Assembly: GCA_037043235.1 (NCBI GenBank)
Contig: JAWRVZ010000013.1
Coordinates: 4,649,501 to 4,713,500, forward strand
DNA from: Rhodeus uyekii
Taxonomy: Eukaryota > Chordata > Actinopteri > Cypriniformes > Acheilognathidae
Direction: 5' to 3'
Length of the DNA: 64,000 nt
Shown here: positions 13,713-25,894 of the stretch, in pieces
How positions within the stretch are numbered: position 1 is the first letter of the stretch
Layout of the letters: every line of letters starts with the position of its first letter
Program-made: the position numbers and the translations under genes
The notes under the pieces: generated by a model
Database searches by the model: none
What the model saw: only the letters and a program-made list of their open reading frames with translations
Told to the model about the DNA's origin: nothing

Positions 13713-15681
13713 CTGCCGTAATGCGTCTTGTGCAGACCAAACCGTAAGGTCTAGAGACTTGAAACTTTGTCAGATGGTAGGTCTCAATTTGGGGAGAACG
13801 TATCAAAATATGACGCAAATCGGGCTATAGGTGGCGCTACAGCAACTACAAACGCGTACATGTTCATAACTCGTAAACCGTTTGTCGTACACTCAAGTGT
13901 CTTATATCTCTGGAATCCTTGGCTCAAGACTTAAAAAATGTATATCTCCGATTTCATTTCCGCCTATAAAAATTTTCCGCCATTTTGAATTTTCTGAAAA
14001 AAAAAGTTTTCGAACTCCTCATAGACCGTTTGTCCAAATAACGCGAAACTTCACATATATCATCTAGAGACTCTCATGACCAAAAGTTATTCAAATAATT
14101 TTGATCGGTGATTCACGCTTGCAACGACATGCTAAAACGTTCGCATAAGGCGGAGACACTTTTGCTAAAATCGTAATAGCTCTGGAACGCAAAGAGATAA
14201 TCTCACCAAACTTCACATAGTCATGTATAAGCTCAATTTGTGGTCACACCAAAAAAACTGCGATGATTGACCACTTGGTGGCGCTATATTGCGAAAAAAA
14301 CACTCAATCACCTGTACAGGGTCACATGGTAGTCCGATTGACCTGAGACGTGTCATGCACGGTCTTTGTCCAAGGGTCCATGATGGTCTATGAGGACATT
14401 GGTGTATCTCAAAAAACATGACCGTCATCGGCCAATGAACTTTGAGCATCAATTAGACTAGCTTAACGAATGTCGATCGGAACGAAACTCGATGGGTGTG
14501 TTTGACTCATGGCCCTAGTGGTCTGTCAGAATTTTGAAGAAAATCGGACACTAGTTGGCGCTAACGAGTTTTTTGCGTCTCTACTCATGTGGTGTTTCAC
14601 GCATCCACAAAATATTGACTTCATCTGATAGATCTCCTCATACTGAACAACTTTGCCTCAAGAACCACTGCTGTCAATCAAATTGTTTGCGAAATATTGG
14701 AGATTTTTGAAATTTCAAATTTTTCGAACTCGTCATAGGCCGTCAATCTCACTGGCTTGAAAATTCACACGCATCATCTAGGGACACTCAAGGCAAAAAG
14801 TTGTCAAAGGATTTTCGATTAGTTAAACCATTCAGCAGATACAATTTTTTATATATTTCTGATTTGGCCTATTGTGATTAAAATGTCTATATATCTTCTC
14901 CAAAAACAAGAAACTTCACAAAACTGTGTAAATGTTAAGAACAAGACATTATGAAGAAACTTGTGAGGTTTCATGCATTTCTGATGCTCGTACGGCTCAC
15001 AATAAATTATAAACTTTCTATATTTTAAAATCTTAGAAAAGCTGTCATACTAGTTTTGTCCACAAGAAAAACGTCACTGATCTGTGAACATGTTTAGAAC
15101 AAGTCATTTTGAAGAAATGTGTCAGGTCTCATGTATTTCTGATGCTCATAGGGCTCACAATAAATTACAAACGATCTACATTTTAAAATCTTAGAAAAGC
15201 TGTAATACTACTTGTGTCCACAAGAGGCACCATCAGGCTGGAAAATCTTTTTATGTGGAGAACAAGTCAGATTGACATAGACTGACATAACAGTTCAGAT
15301 GACATGACATATGGTGTTAAACACATGCACGTAATATTAATATCATTTGATCGATTTTTCCATACTGAAAAAAATGTTTAACATGTATATATATCGTTTA
15401 CACAAACTAGAAACTTCATAAAGATGTGTTTATATGGAGAACAAGTCAGATTGATATAGACCGACATAACAGTTCAGATGTTCAGTTCACAATATTAATA
15501 TCATTTGATCTTCTCATTCTGAACATCTTTGAAAGATGTCTATACATTGTTTGCACAAAGTAGAAACTTCACATAACTGTGCACATTAGGAGAACTAGTC
15601 AGATTGACCACAAACCGTCATGACAGCTCAGATGGTCCTGCTACGTTTGAACCCCGGTCATTGCTGCTTGCAGCTATATTT
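13579..15681 (+). mobile_element. Family 1 copy G (variant II)
   Basis: Two heads are followed by a body starting CTGCCGTAATGCG at 13,713, a start shared with copy K. The 3' inverted repeat CGTTTGAACCCC ends at about 15,655, followed by GCTGCTTGCAGCTATATTT. The next bases, ATTA, precede the first family 2 head. Confidence 0.8.
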
Positions 15682-15685
15682 ATTA

Positions 15686-15810
15686 GGGGCCAAGCACCGA
15701 AGGTGCGGAGGCACCTATTGTTTCTGTTCCGGTTCTTTATTATTATTAGGGGCCAAGCACCGAAGGTGCGGAGGCACCTATTGTTTCTGTTCCGGTTCTT
15801 TATTATTATT
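15686..15810 (+). repeat. Two tandem 5' head modules (family 2)
   Basis: Heads start at 15,686 and 15,749 (63 bp apart). Each has GGGGCCAAGCACC, a GAA loop and GGTGC, followed by ACCTATTGT and an ATT run. They share the frame of the family 1 head but have a different stem sequence. Confidence 0.85.
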
Positions 15811-17641
15811 CCTCTTCTTCTTCTTCTTCTTCTTCTTCCGCCATGGAAGTCTATGGCAGGCCATAGAACCGTTTGCGGGAAAATGATGAAATTTGGCACA
15901 CTGATCAAGGACAAGCCAATCATTGACCATAGCAAATTTGAAGTCTCTAACTCAATGTCTCTAGCGCCACCAACTGTCCAAAGTTGAACTCACGTTTACG
16001 TAAATAACTTTTGAACCGTATGTCCTAGAAACAAAATTCTTTCGTCCACTGATTCCTTGGCTCAAGACGATTCGATTGCACCCTATGACGTCATTTTCCG
16101 TCATGAAAATTTTCCCGCCATTTTGAATTTTATGAAAAACCTACTTTTTCGAACTCCTCCTAGGCCGTTTGTCTGATTTTCACGAAAATTGAACCACATC
16201 ATCTCCAGACCATGGGGACAAAAAGTTATACAAAGAAAGTTGATTTGTCAAACCGTTTACGAATAACTTGCGAAAGAATTCGACAAAATGGCCGCAGAAA
16301 TAAAAGTGAGGCTATATCTCCGCAACGGATTAGCGTATTCTGACCAAACTTGGTGTGTGTTACGTCAGTCATGATTTGAGGCTATGTGCAGAGTTTTGGC
16401 GCTCTGCCCCCTAGTGGTCTGGAGATATAAAAAAGTGAAATATTTGCTCATAACTTCTGAACGCTTCGATCAAAAATCATAAAACTGGTCTCGTTAGATT
16501 CAGTGCATCATGCCGAGTCGTGCGATACCAAATTTTCCCATATCGGCCATTTTGAGCGTCGGCCATTTTGAATATTATCATAAATTGCTATATTTAACAA
16601 ACGCATTGACGTATCGTTACGAATCTCGAAATGTGTCTTCGGCACCTGGAACTGATACGACACAAAAAGTTTCGAGGCAGCGCCACCTTGTGGTCAAAAG
16701 TTATAACCAAAATTACAAAAACGCTAATAACTTTTGACTACTTTAACCTATGGTAAAACAAATTGTCTTTATACGTTCCTTGGGTCAAGCCGAGAACACA
16801 GATACCAAATTTGTCATAGTCGGCCAAACTTCCTGTCCGCCATGTTGTTTTTCTTTAAAAACCTACTTTTTCGAACTCCTCCCACACCGTTTATCTAATT
16901 TTCACCAAAATTGAATCATAACATCTTCAGACCATGTTGACAAAAAGTTATTAAAATGAAATTGATTCGTCAAACAGGTTTCGATAAAATTGCGAACGAA
17001 TTTGACCAAATGGCCACCAAATAAAGCGAGGCTATATCTCCGCAACGCATTTTCGTATTCTGACCAAACTTTCTGTGTGTCATGTCAATCATGATCTGAG
17101 GCTACCTGCAGAGTTTTGGTGCTCTGCCTCCTAGTGGTCAGGAGATATGAAACACTAACATTTTTGATTATAACTCCTGAACGCTTTGTCCAAAAATCAT
17201 AAAACTGCTGTCTATAGATTCAGTGCATCATGCCGAGTCCTGCGATACCAAATTTTCCCATATCGGCCATTTTCAGCGTCAGCAATGTAGAATTTTGTCA
17301 TGAAATGCTATGCTTAACAAACACGACTTTAAAGCTGTATGTCATCAATGCTTTACCCTATTGACACCAAACTTTGCATGTGTCATTGTCACCTCACTCT
17401 GGATATACCACATGATTTGATTTGAATTTGGTTACAGCGCTTCCTGTTGGTCGAACGTGATAAACCGTTAAATCGAATTACTAAAGACCGTATTGATGAT
17501 TTTTCAGCAATTTAGACTGAAGTCATATTGAAATGTCTTTAGATGCTTTCTGCCATTGGTCTGATGCTGCCAGCCATGTCGACATGACATTTACATTCCT
17601 CCTTGTGCTTGGCCCCGTCATGGCTGCTTGCAGCTATATTT
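15686..17641 (+). mobile_element. Family 2 copy I
   Basis: Two heads are followed by a TTC microsatellite (about 15,811-15,838) and a body starting CCGCCATGGAAG. The 3' inverted repeat GTGCTTGGCCCC lies at 17,605-17,616 and the tail, with the GCTGCTTGCAGC hairpin, ends at 17,641. The body holds a diverged internal repeat of about 720 bp: the block GAGGCTATATCTCCGCAACG occurs near 16,311 and 17,029. Parts of the body, including CGCCATTTTGAATTTT, match family 1, so the two families share ancestry. Confidence 0.85.
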
Positions 17642-18968
17642 CCTCTTCTTCTTCTTCTTCTTCTTCTTCCGCCATGGAAGTCTATGGCAGGCCATAGAAC
17701 CGTTTGCGGGAAAATGATGAAATTTGGCACACTGATCAAGGACAAGCCAATCATTGACCATAGCAAATTTGAAGTCTCTAACTCAATGTCTCTAGCGCCA
17801 CCAACTGTCCAAAGTTGAACTCACGTTTACGTAAATAACTTTTGAACCGTATGTCCTAGAAACAAAATTCTTTCGTCCACTGATTCCTTGGCTCAAGACG
17901 ATTCGATTGCACCCTATGACGTCATTTTCCGTCATGAAAATTTTCCCGCCATTTTGAATTTTATGAAAAACCTACTTTTTCGAACTCCTCCTAGGCCGTT
18001 TGTCTGATTTTCACGAAAATTGAACCACATCATCTCCAGACCATGGGGACAAAAAGTTATACAAAGAAAGTTGATTTGTCAAACCGTTTACGAATAACTT
18101 GCGAAAGAATTCGACAAAATGGCCGCAGAAATAAAAGTGAGGCTATATCTCCGCAACGGATTAGCGTATTCTGACCAAACTTGGTGTGTGTTACGTCAGT
18201 CATGATTTGAGGCTATGTGCAGAGTTTTGGCGCTCTGCCCCCTAGTGGTCTGGAGATATAAAAAAGTGAAATATTTGCTCATAACTTCTGAACGCTTCGA
18301 TCAAAAATCATAAAACTGGTCTCGTTAGATTCAGTGCATCATGCCGAGTCGTGCGATACCAAATTTTCCCATATCGGCCATTTTGAGCGTCGGCCATTTT
18401 GAATATTATCATAAATTGCTATATTTAACAAACGCATTGACGTATCGTTACGAAACTCGAAATGTGTCTTCGGCACCTGGAACTGATACGACACAAAAAG
18501 TTTCGAGGCAGCGCCACCTTGTGGTCAAAAGTTATAACCAAAATTACAAAAACGCTAATAACTTTTGACTACTTTAACCTATGGTAAAACAAATTGTCTT
18601 TATACGTTCCTTGGGTCAAGCCGAGAACACAGATACCAAATTTGTCATAGTCGGCCAAACTTCCTGTCCGCCATGTTGTTTTTCTTTAAAAACCTACTTT
18701 TTCGAACTCCTCCCACACCGTTTATCTAATTTTCACCAAAATTGAATCATAACATCTTCAGACCATGTTGACAAAAAGTTATTAAAATGAAATTGATTCG
18801 TCAAACAGGTTTCGATAAAATTGCGAACGAATTTGACCAAATGGCCACCAAATAAAGCGAGGCTATATCTCCGCAACGCATTTTCGTATTCTGACCAAAC
18901 TTTCTGTGTGTCATGTCAATCATGATCTGAGGCTACCTGCAGAGTTTTGGTGCTCTGCCTCCTAGTGG
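16403..18968 (-). promoter_or_regulatory. CTCF-like motifs on - strand in family 2 copies
   Basis: On the minus strand CCACTAGGGGGCAGA lies at 16,403-16,417 and 18,234-18,248 and matches the CTCF core at 14 of 15 positions. CCACAAGGTGGCGCT at 16,679-16,693 and 18,510-18,524 also matches 14 of 15. A weaker CCACTAGGAGGCAGA lies at 17,123-17,137 and 18,954-18,968. The orientation is opposite to that of the family 1 motifs. Confidence 0.4.
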
Positions 18969-19472
18969 TCAGGAGATATGAAACACTAACATTTTTGATT
19001 ATAACTCCTGAACGCTTTGTCCAAAAATCATAAAACTGCTGTCTATAGATTCAGTGCATCATGCCGAGTCCTGCGATACCAAATTTTCCCATATCGGCCA
19101 TTTTCAGCGTCAGCAATGTAGAATTTTGTCATGAAATGCTATGCTTAACAAACACGACTTTAAAGCTGTATGTCATCAATGCTTTACCCTATTGACACCA
19201 AACTTTGCATGTGTCATTGTCACCTCACTCTGGATATACCACATGATTTGATTTGAATTTGGTTACAGCGCTTCCTGTTGGTCGAACGTGATAAACCGTT
19301 AAATCGAATTACTAAAGACCGTATTGATGATTTTTCAGCAATTTAGACTGAAGTCATATTGAAATGTCTTTAGATGCTTTCTGCCATTGGTCTGATGCTG
19401 CCAGCCATGTCGACATGACATTTACATTCCTCCTTGTGCTTGGCCCCGTCATGGCTGCTTGCAGCTATATTT
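17642..19472 (+). mobile_element. Family 2 copy J (headless, near-identical to I)
   Basis: The tail of copy I runs straight into the TTC microsatellite and body of this copy, with no head. From 17,669 to 19,472 it is collinear with 15,838-17,641 at a constant offset of 1,831 bp. The only difference I found is T at 16,624 versus A at 18,455. The 3' inverted repeat is at 19,436-19,447. Confidence 0.85.
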
Positions 19473-21632
19473 ATTATTATTATTATTATTATTATTCTTC
19501 TGCCGTAATGCGTCTTGTGCAGACCAAACCGTAAGGTCTAGAGACTTGAAAGTTGGTCAGATGATAGGTCTCAATTTGGGGAGAACGTCTCAAAATATGA
19601 CGCAAATCGGGCTATAGGTGGCGCTACAGCGACTACAAACGCGTACATGTTCATAACTCGTAAACCGTTTGTCGTACACTCAAGTGTCTTATATTTCTGG
19701 AATCCTTGGCTCAAGACTTAAAAAATGTATATCTCCGATTTCATTTCCGCCTATAAAAATTTTCCGCCATTTTGAATTTTCTGAAAAAAAAAGTTTTTGA
19801 ACTCCTCATAGACCGTTTGTCCAAATAACGCGAAACTTCACACATATCATCTAGAGACTCTCATGACCAAAAGTTATTCAAATAATTTTGATCGGTGATT
19901 CACGCTTGCAACGACACGCTAAAACGTTCGCATAAGGCGGAGACACTTTTGCTAAAATCGTAATAGCTCTGGAACGCAAAGAGATAATCTCACCAAACTT
20001 CACATAGTCATGTATAAGCTCAATTTGTGGTCACACCAAAAAAACTGCGATGATTGACCACTTGGTGGCGCTATATTGCGAAAAAAACACTCAATCACCT
20101 GTACAGGGTCACATGGTAGTCCGATTGACCTGAGACTTGTCATGCACGGTCTTTGTCCAAGGGTCCATGATGGTCTATGAGGACATTGGTGTATCTCAAA
20201 AAACATGACCGTCATCGGCCAATGAACTTTGAGCATCAATTAGACCAGCTTAACGAAGGTCGATCGGAACGAAACTCGATGGGCGTGTTTGACTCATGGC
20301 CCTAGTGGTCTGTCAGAATTTTGAAGAAAATCGGACACTAGTTGGCGCTAACGAGTTTTTTGCGTCTCTACTCACGTGGTGTTTTACGCATCCACAAAAT
20401 ATTGACTTCATCTGATAGATCTCCTCATACTGAACAACTTTGCCTCAAGAACCACTGCTGTCAATCAAATTGTTTGCGAAATATTGGAGATTTTTGAAAT
20501 TTCAAATTTTTCGAACTCGTCATAGGCCGTCAATCTCACTGGCTTGAAAATTCACACGCATCATCTAGGGACACTCAAGGCAAAAAGTTGTCAAAGGATT
20601 TTCGATTAGTTAAACCGTTCAGCAGATACAATTTTTCATATATTTCTGATTTGGCCTATTGTCATTAAAATGTCTATATATCTTGTCCAAAAACAAGAAA
20701 CTTCACAAAACTGTGTAAATGTTAAGAACAAGACATTATGAAGAAACTTGTGAGGTTTCATGTATTTCTGATGCTTGTACGGCTCACAATAAATTATAAA
20801 CACTCTATATTTTAAAATCTTAGAAAAGCTGTAATACTACTTTTGTCCACAAGAGAAACGTCACAGAACTGTGAACATGTTAAGAACAAGTCAGTTTGAA
20901 GAAATGTGTCAGGTCTCATGTATTTCTGATGCTCATAGGGCTCACAATAAATAATAAACTATCTATATTTTAAAATCTTAGAAAAGCTGTAATACTACTT
21001 TTGTCCACAAGAGGCGCCGTCAGGCTAGAAAATCTTTTTATGTGGAGAACAAGTCAGATTGACATAGACTGACATAAACCGACAGAACAGTTCAGATGTT
21101 CAGTTCACAATATTAATATCATTTAATCTTCTCAGTCTGAACATCTTTGAAAGATGTCTATTCATTGTTTGCACAGAGTAGGAACTTCACAGAACTGTGC
21201 TCATTAGGAAAACTAGTCAGATTGACAAAAAAAGGTCATAACAGTTCAAATGATATGACGTGCAGTGTTAAACATATCCACATTGTTATCATTTGATAGA
21301 TCTTCCCATACTGAAAAAAATTTGTAACATGTCTATATATCATTTACACAAACTAGAAACTTCATAAAGCTTTGTGTATGTGGAGAACAAGTCAGATTGA
21401 CATAGACCGACATAAACCGACATAACTGTTCATATGTTCAGTTCACAATGTCAATATCATTTGATCTTCTCATTCTGAACATCTTTGAAAGATGTCTATA
21501 CATTGTTTGCACAGAGTAGAAACTTCACAGAACTGTGCACATTAGGAGAACTAGTCAGATTGACCACAAACCGTCTTGACAGCTCAGATGGTCTTGCGAC
21601 GTTTGAACCCCGGTCATTGCTGCTTGCAGCTA

Positions 21633-21636
<4 letters not shown>
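19473..21636 (+). mobile_element. Family 1 copy K (variant II)
   Basis: A headless copy: an ATT run follows the tail of family 2 copy J, then a body starting CTGCCGTAATGCG. If the family 2 dimer I-J is removed, copy G's tail and this ATT run form a normal family 1 junction. The dimer therefore probably inserted there. The 3' inverted repeat ends at about 21,611 and the tail is GCTGCTTGCAGCTATATT. Confidence 0.8.
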
Positions 21637-21664
<28 letters not shown>

Positions 21665-24025
21665 TGCCGTACTTCTTATCGTGCAGACCAAACCGTAAGG
21701 TCTAGAGACTTGAAAGTTGGTCAGATGGTAGGTCTCAATTTGGGGAGAACGTATCAAAATATGACGCAAATCGGGCAATAGGTGGCGCTACAGCAACTAC
21801 AAACGCGTACACGCTCATAACTCGTAAACCGTTTGTCGTACACTCAAGTGTCTTATATCCCTGGAATCCTTGGCTCAAGACTTAAAAAATGTATATCTCC
21901 GATTTCATTTCCGCCTATAAAAATTTTCCGCCATTTTGAATTTTCTGAAAAAAAAAAAATTCGAACTCCTCATAGGCCGTTTGGCCAAATCATGCAAAAT
22001 TTCCCACGCATCATCTAGAGACTCTCATGACCAAAAGTTGTCAAAGGAATTTTGATCGGTGATTCACGCTTGCAACAAGACAATAAAACGTTCGCATAAG
22101 GCGGAGACACTTTTGCTAAAATCGTAATAGCTCTGGAACGCAAAGAGATAATCTCACCAAACTTCACATAGTCATGTATAAGCTCAATTTGTGGTCACAC
22201 CAAAAAAACTGCGATGATTGACCACTTGGTGGCGCTATATTGCGAAAAAAACACTCAATCACCTGTACAGGGTCACATGTTAGTCCGATTGACCTAAGAC
22301 TTGTCATGCACGGTCTTTGTCCAAGGGTCCATGATGGTCTATGAGGACATTGGTGTATCTCAAAAAACATGACCGTCATCGGCCAATGAACTTTGAGCAT
22401 CAATTAGACTAGCTTAACGAAGGTTGATTGGAACGAAACTCAATGGGCGTGTTTGACTCATGGCCCTAGTGGTCTGTCAGAATTTTGAAGAAAATCGGAC
22501 ACTAGTTGGCGCTAACGAGTTTTTTGTGTCTCTACTCACGTGGTGTTTCACGCATCCACAAAATATTGATATCATCTGATAGGTCTCCTCATACTGAACA
22601 ACTTTGCCTCAAGAACCACTGCTGTCAATCAAATTGTTTGCGAAATATTGGAGATTTTTGAAATTTCAAATTTTTCGAACTCGTCATAGGCCGTCAATCT
22701 CACTGGCTTGAAAATTCACACGCATAATCTAGGGACACTCAAGGCAAAAAGTTGTCAAAGGATTTTCGATTAGTTAAACCGTTCAGCAGATACAATTTTT
22801 CAAATATTTCTGGTCTGGCCTATTGTGAGTAAAAAGTCTATATATCTTGTCCACAAACAAGAAACTTCACAAAACTGTGTAAATGTTAAGAACAAGTCAA
22901 TTTGAAGAAATGTGTGGGGTTTCATGTATTTCTGATGCTCTTAGGGATCACAATAAATTATAAATGATCTATATTTTAAAATCTTAGAAAAGCTGTAATA
23001 CTAGTTTTTTCCACAAGAGGCACCGTCAGGCTAGGAAATCTTTTTATGTGGAGAACAAGTCAGATTGACATAGACTGACATAAACCGACAGAACAGTTCA
23101 GATGTTCAGTTCACAATATTAATATCATTTAATCTTCTTGTGATTAAAATGTCTATATATCTTGTCCACAAACAAGAAACTTCACAAAACTGTGTAAATG
23201 TTAAGAACAAGACATTATGAAGAAACTTGTGAGGTTTCATGTATTTCTGATGCTCGTACGGCTCACAATAAATAATAAACGATCTATATTTTAAAATCTT
23301 AGAAAAGCTGTAATACTAGTTTTGTCCACAAGAGAAACGTCACAGATCTGTGAACATGTTAAGAACAAGTCATTTTGAAGAAATGTGTCAGGTCTCATGT
23401 ATTTCTGATGCTCATAGGGCTCACAATAAATTACAAATGATCTACATTTTAAAATCTTAGAAAAGCTGTAATACTACTTTTGTCCACAAGAGGCACCATC
23501 AGGCTAGAAAATCTTTTTATGTGGAGAACAAGTCAGATTGACATAGACTGACATAAACCGACAGAACAGTTCAGATGTTCAGTTCACAATATTAATATCA
23601 TTTAATCTTCTCAGTCTGAACATCTTTGAAAGATGTCGATTCATTGTTTGCACAGAGTAGAAACTTCACAGAACTGTGCTCATTAGGAAAACTAGTCAGA
23701 TTGACAAAAAAAGGTCATAACAGTTCAAATGATATGACGTGTAGTGTTAAACATATCCACATTATTATCATTTGATAGATCTTCCCATACTGAAAAAATT
23801 TGTAACATGTCTATATATCATTTACACAAACTAGAAACTTCATAAAGCTCTGTTTATGTGGAGAATAAGTCAGATTGACATAGACCGACATACACCGACA
23901 TAACTGTTCATATGTTCAGTTCACAATGTCAATATCATTCGAACTTCTCATTCTGAACATCTTTGAAAGATGTCTATACATTGTTTACACAAAGTAGAAA
24001 CTTCACAGAACTGTGCACATTAGGA
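21637..24025 (+). mobile_element. Family 1 copy L (3'-truncated, array edge)
   Basis: An ATT run is followed by a body starting CTGCCGTACTTC, as in copy F. The copy has an internal duplication: the GTGGAGAACAAGTCAGATTG block with its GACATAAACCGACAG continuation occurs near 23,047 and again near 23,520. Array sequence stops at about 24,025, inside the last subrepeat, without the 3' inverted repeat or tail. Unrelated DNA follows. Confidence 0.75.
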
Positions 24026-25894
24026 TACTGCCATCATCTACCACAAACATTCTGGGTCTAATTCTGTGTCTAACGGCAGAAGGCCCTTATCATTTTTAAC
24101 CATATTTCTCCCCTTTAGGCAAACACACACACACACCTTTACTCTTGTCACACAGTATTTGTTATAGTGTGCCGTGACTGCAGCTTGTCCATGGCTGTTA
24201 ATTAAGTGCTTATCAGAGCTGTTTGTCTGTGTATCCACTGGCTCCTGGGATGCCCCCAGATACACAGTCCCATCTGATGCAGCAGCAGACCCCTCGGATA
24301 TATCCTTTAGCTCAATATCAGCATCAGCGTTTTATTACATGTCTCTCTAAAAAATTTTATTCTGATTGGTCAGTCACACCAACCAGCAGTGTGATATTTT
24401 CTAATATTTGCTGTTAGTAAATAAATAATATTATAATAAAGTACTCATCCGGGTAACTGGAGCTGGTGTTGAGCTTCCACACTTGAGATTTCATTGGCTG
24501 AAAAGGGCTTACATGTGCTCTGAATGCTTGATTAGAAAATGTACACACTGTATTAAGTTTAACGATGTAAATAAGACTATAATTGTTTTTCAAATGTATT
24601 GCTTAATAAACAAAGATATAGACTGTGAAATTAAATCTGCCTATTTATTGTTTTTTTAACTGCTCAGCATACTAGACTATCAAGTTAAGAACAGGCAAAT
24701 AACTAAATATGGAAATATTAAACTTTCATATATTTAATATAAGAGGACATCCGTGTTAATACTTTCCGTTTAATACCTTTATCTTCAACAAATGAAGTAG
24801 GCCTGAGCCATTTCCTGGGAATATATGAGACTGCAAAATCATGCACTGCTGTTGGTATATAACTAAAAGAATATGCTATAACAATTTGAGCTATTTTAGA
24901 ATTGTTTGCATTATCGTAATCACAAATAACCACTTGTTTATGGTTACAATAATAAATTGCGCATGACATGGCGTTCTAAAAATGGTGCTCAAAGTAAAAT
25001 GAATTCACCTTAAAAGAAGGAAATACTCTGTATGTTCTCTCTTTAGCATGCTGCTCATGTACAGGATGATGTATTTAACGAAATAAGCACCTTAAAAACA
25101 AACAACGGCACAAGGTTTAAAATCGCCCCATGAGAGCGAAGGAGAGCATCTGGAGCAGGTGACAGAAGGGAGGAAGGGGTTTACGGAATACACACGGCAG
25201 CATAAATCACACAGCACGCTGACAAATAATGCTCAGTGCCACAGCCAGCTGATTGCAGGTAAAATATAGTCATAGCCACTCATGTTGATGAGACGCCTCT
25301 TCATAACGACATATATTGTTATGGATGGCCCATAGTTTTCATAAGAGCTTTGTGCTATTTCCTGGACTGCGATGACAGGAGTGTTTTATTAAGAGTACAC
25401 TGGCTTTGCTACCAACATCTGCACAGAGAAGCACAAGCTACAAAAACTGGCCATTCATATTTTATTAGCCATTTTGCTGGCCATCCATAATTCACAGCGG
25501 AGCATGCTTAACAGGCCTGCTCTGGGAGAGTGGACCAATTATACGGCCCCCGTGAAGGAGGATTGATTCTGTGTGTGTCATCATGTTCATGTGTGTACGC
25601 TATCTGTGTGTTTGTGTGGTCGGCAGGTGATTACATGAGCTATAAATGCAGCAGGATGCTGGGAGATGAAGAGCAGCTTTTCTTTATCTCAGCTTGGATT
25701 CTCTATGGTAGGCTAGTGTTCATACAGAAGAATTCAGCTTTCGAAAGATATATTATTGGTATTACTATTATTAATGTTCGTTTGTTCAAAGAAATGTAAG
25801 TGCTTTTCATAGTGGTCGAGATAGCTCAACACGCTACAACAAGAATAAAGAAAAATTACAAGAATAAATGCATGCAAATAGAAAAAACACAAGA
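24026..25894. other. Intergenic, no gene recognised
   Basis: The sequence is AT-rich and unique-looking, with short CA runs (for example around 24,122). All open frames are short, lack recognisable motifs and show no coherent splice structure. The less AT-rich part at about 25,120-25,260 could be conserved non-coding DNA, but this cannot be judged from one genome. Confidence 0.5.

Larger units (their letters stand above)
1893..22236 (+). promoter_or_regulatory. Thirteen CTCF-like motifs, all + strand, in family 1 copies
   Basis: The 15-mer CCACTTGGTGGCGCT occurs at 1893, 3205, 4473, 5785, 7205, 8735, 9045, 9803, 11115, 12361, 14271, 20058 and 22222. It matches the vertebrate CTCF core CCASYAGRKGGCRSY at 14 of 15 positions (T instead of A at position 6). 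Binding is inferred from the motif alone. The repetition may simply reflect shared ancestry of the copies. Confidence 0.4.
1..24025 (+). repeat. 24-kb head-to-tail array of Helentron-like non-autonomous elements
   Basis: The whole stretch is built from repeated copies of two related families, all in the same orientation. Each full copy begins with GGGG plus a GAA-loop hairpin, passes through an ATT or TTC microsatellite, runs 1.7-2.7 kb of non-coding body, and ends with an inverted copy of its first 12 bases followed by a GCTGCTTGCAGC hairpin and TATATTT. A 5' terminal repeat, an internal inverted partner and a 3' hairpin are the published layout of Helentron-type rolling-circle elements and their HINE derivatives, so I favour that class. 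No open frame longer than about 130 codons and no Rep or helicase motif is present, so the copies are non-autonomous. PIF/Harbinger-like insertion next to TTA is the main alternative. The array ends abruptly at about 24,025. Confidence 0.85.

Noticed and set aside
15618..15987. Open frames of 105-127 codons across the family 2 heads
   Set aside because: They run through tandem hairpin heads and a TTC microsatellite, which lack stops by composition.
1504..22018. A 61-codon + strand frame beginning MSYT recurs in most family 1 copies
   Set aside because: It is present because the copies are recent duplicates. It has no recognisable motif, no partner exons and varies as freely as the surrounding sequence.
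12303..22403. A 79-codon - strand frame beginning MMLKVHW recurs in copies F, G, K and L
   Set aside because: Same reason: shared by descent of the repeat, with no sign of coding constraint.
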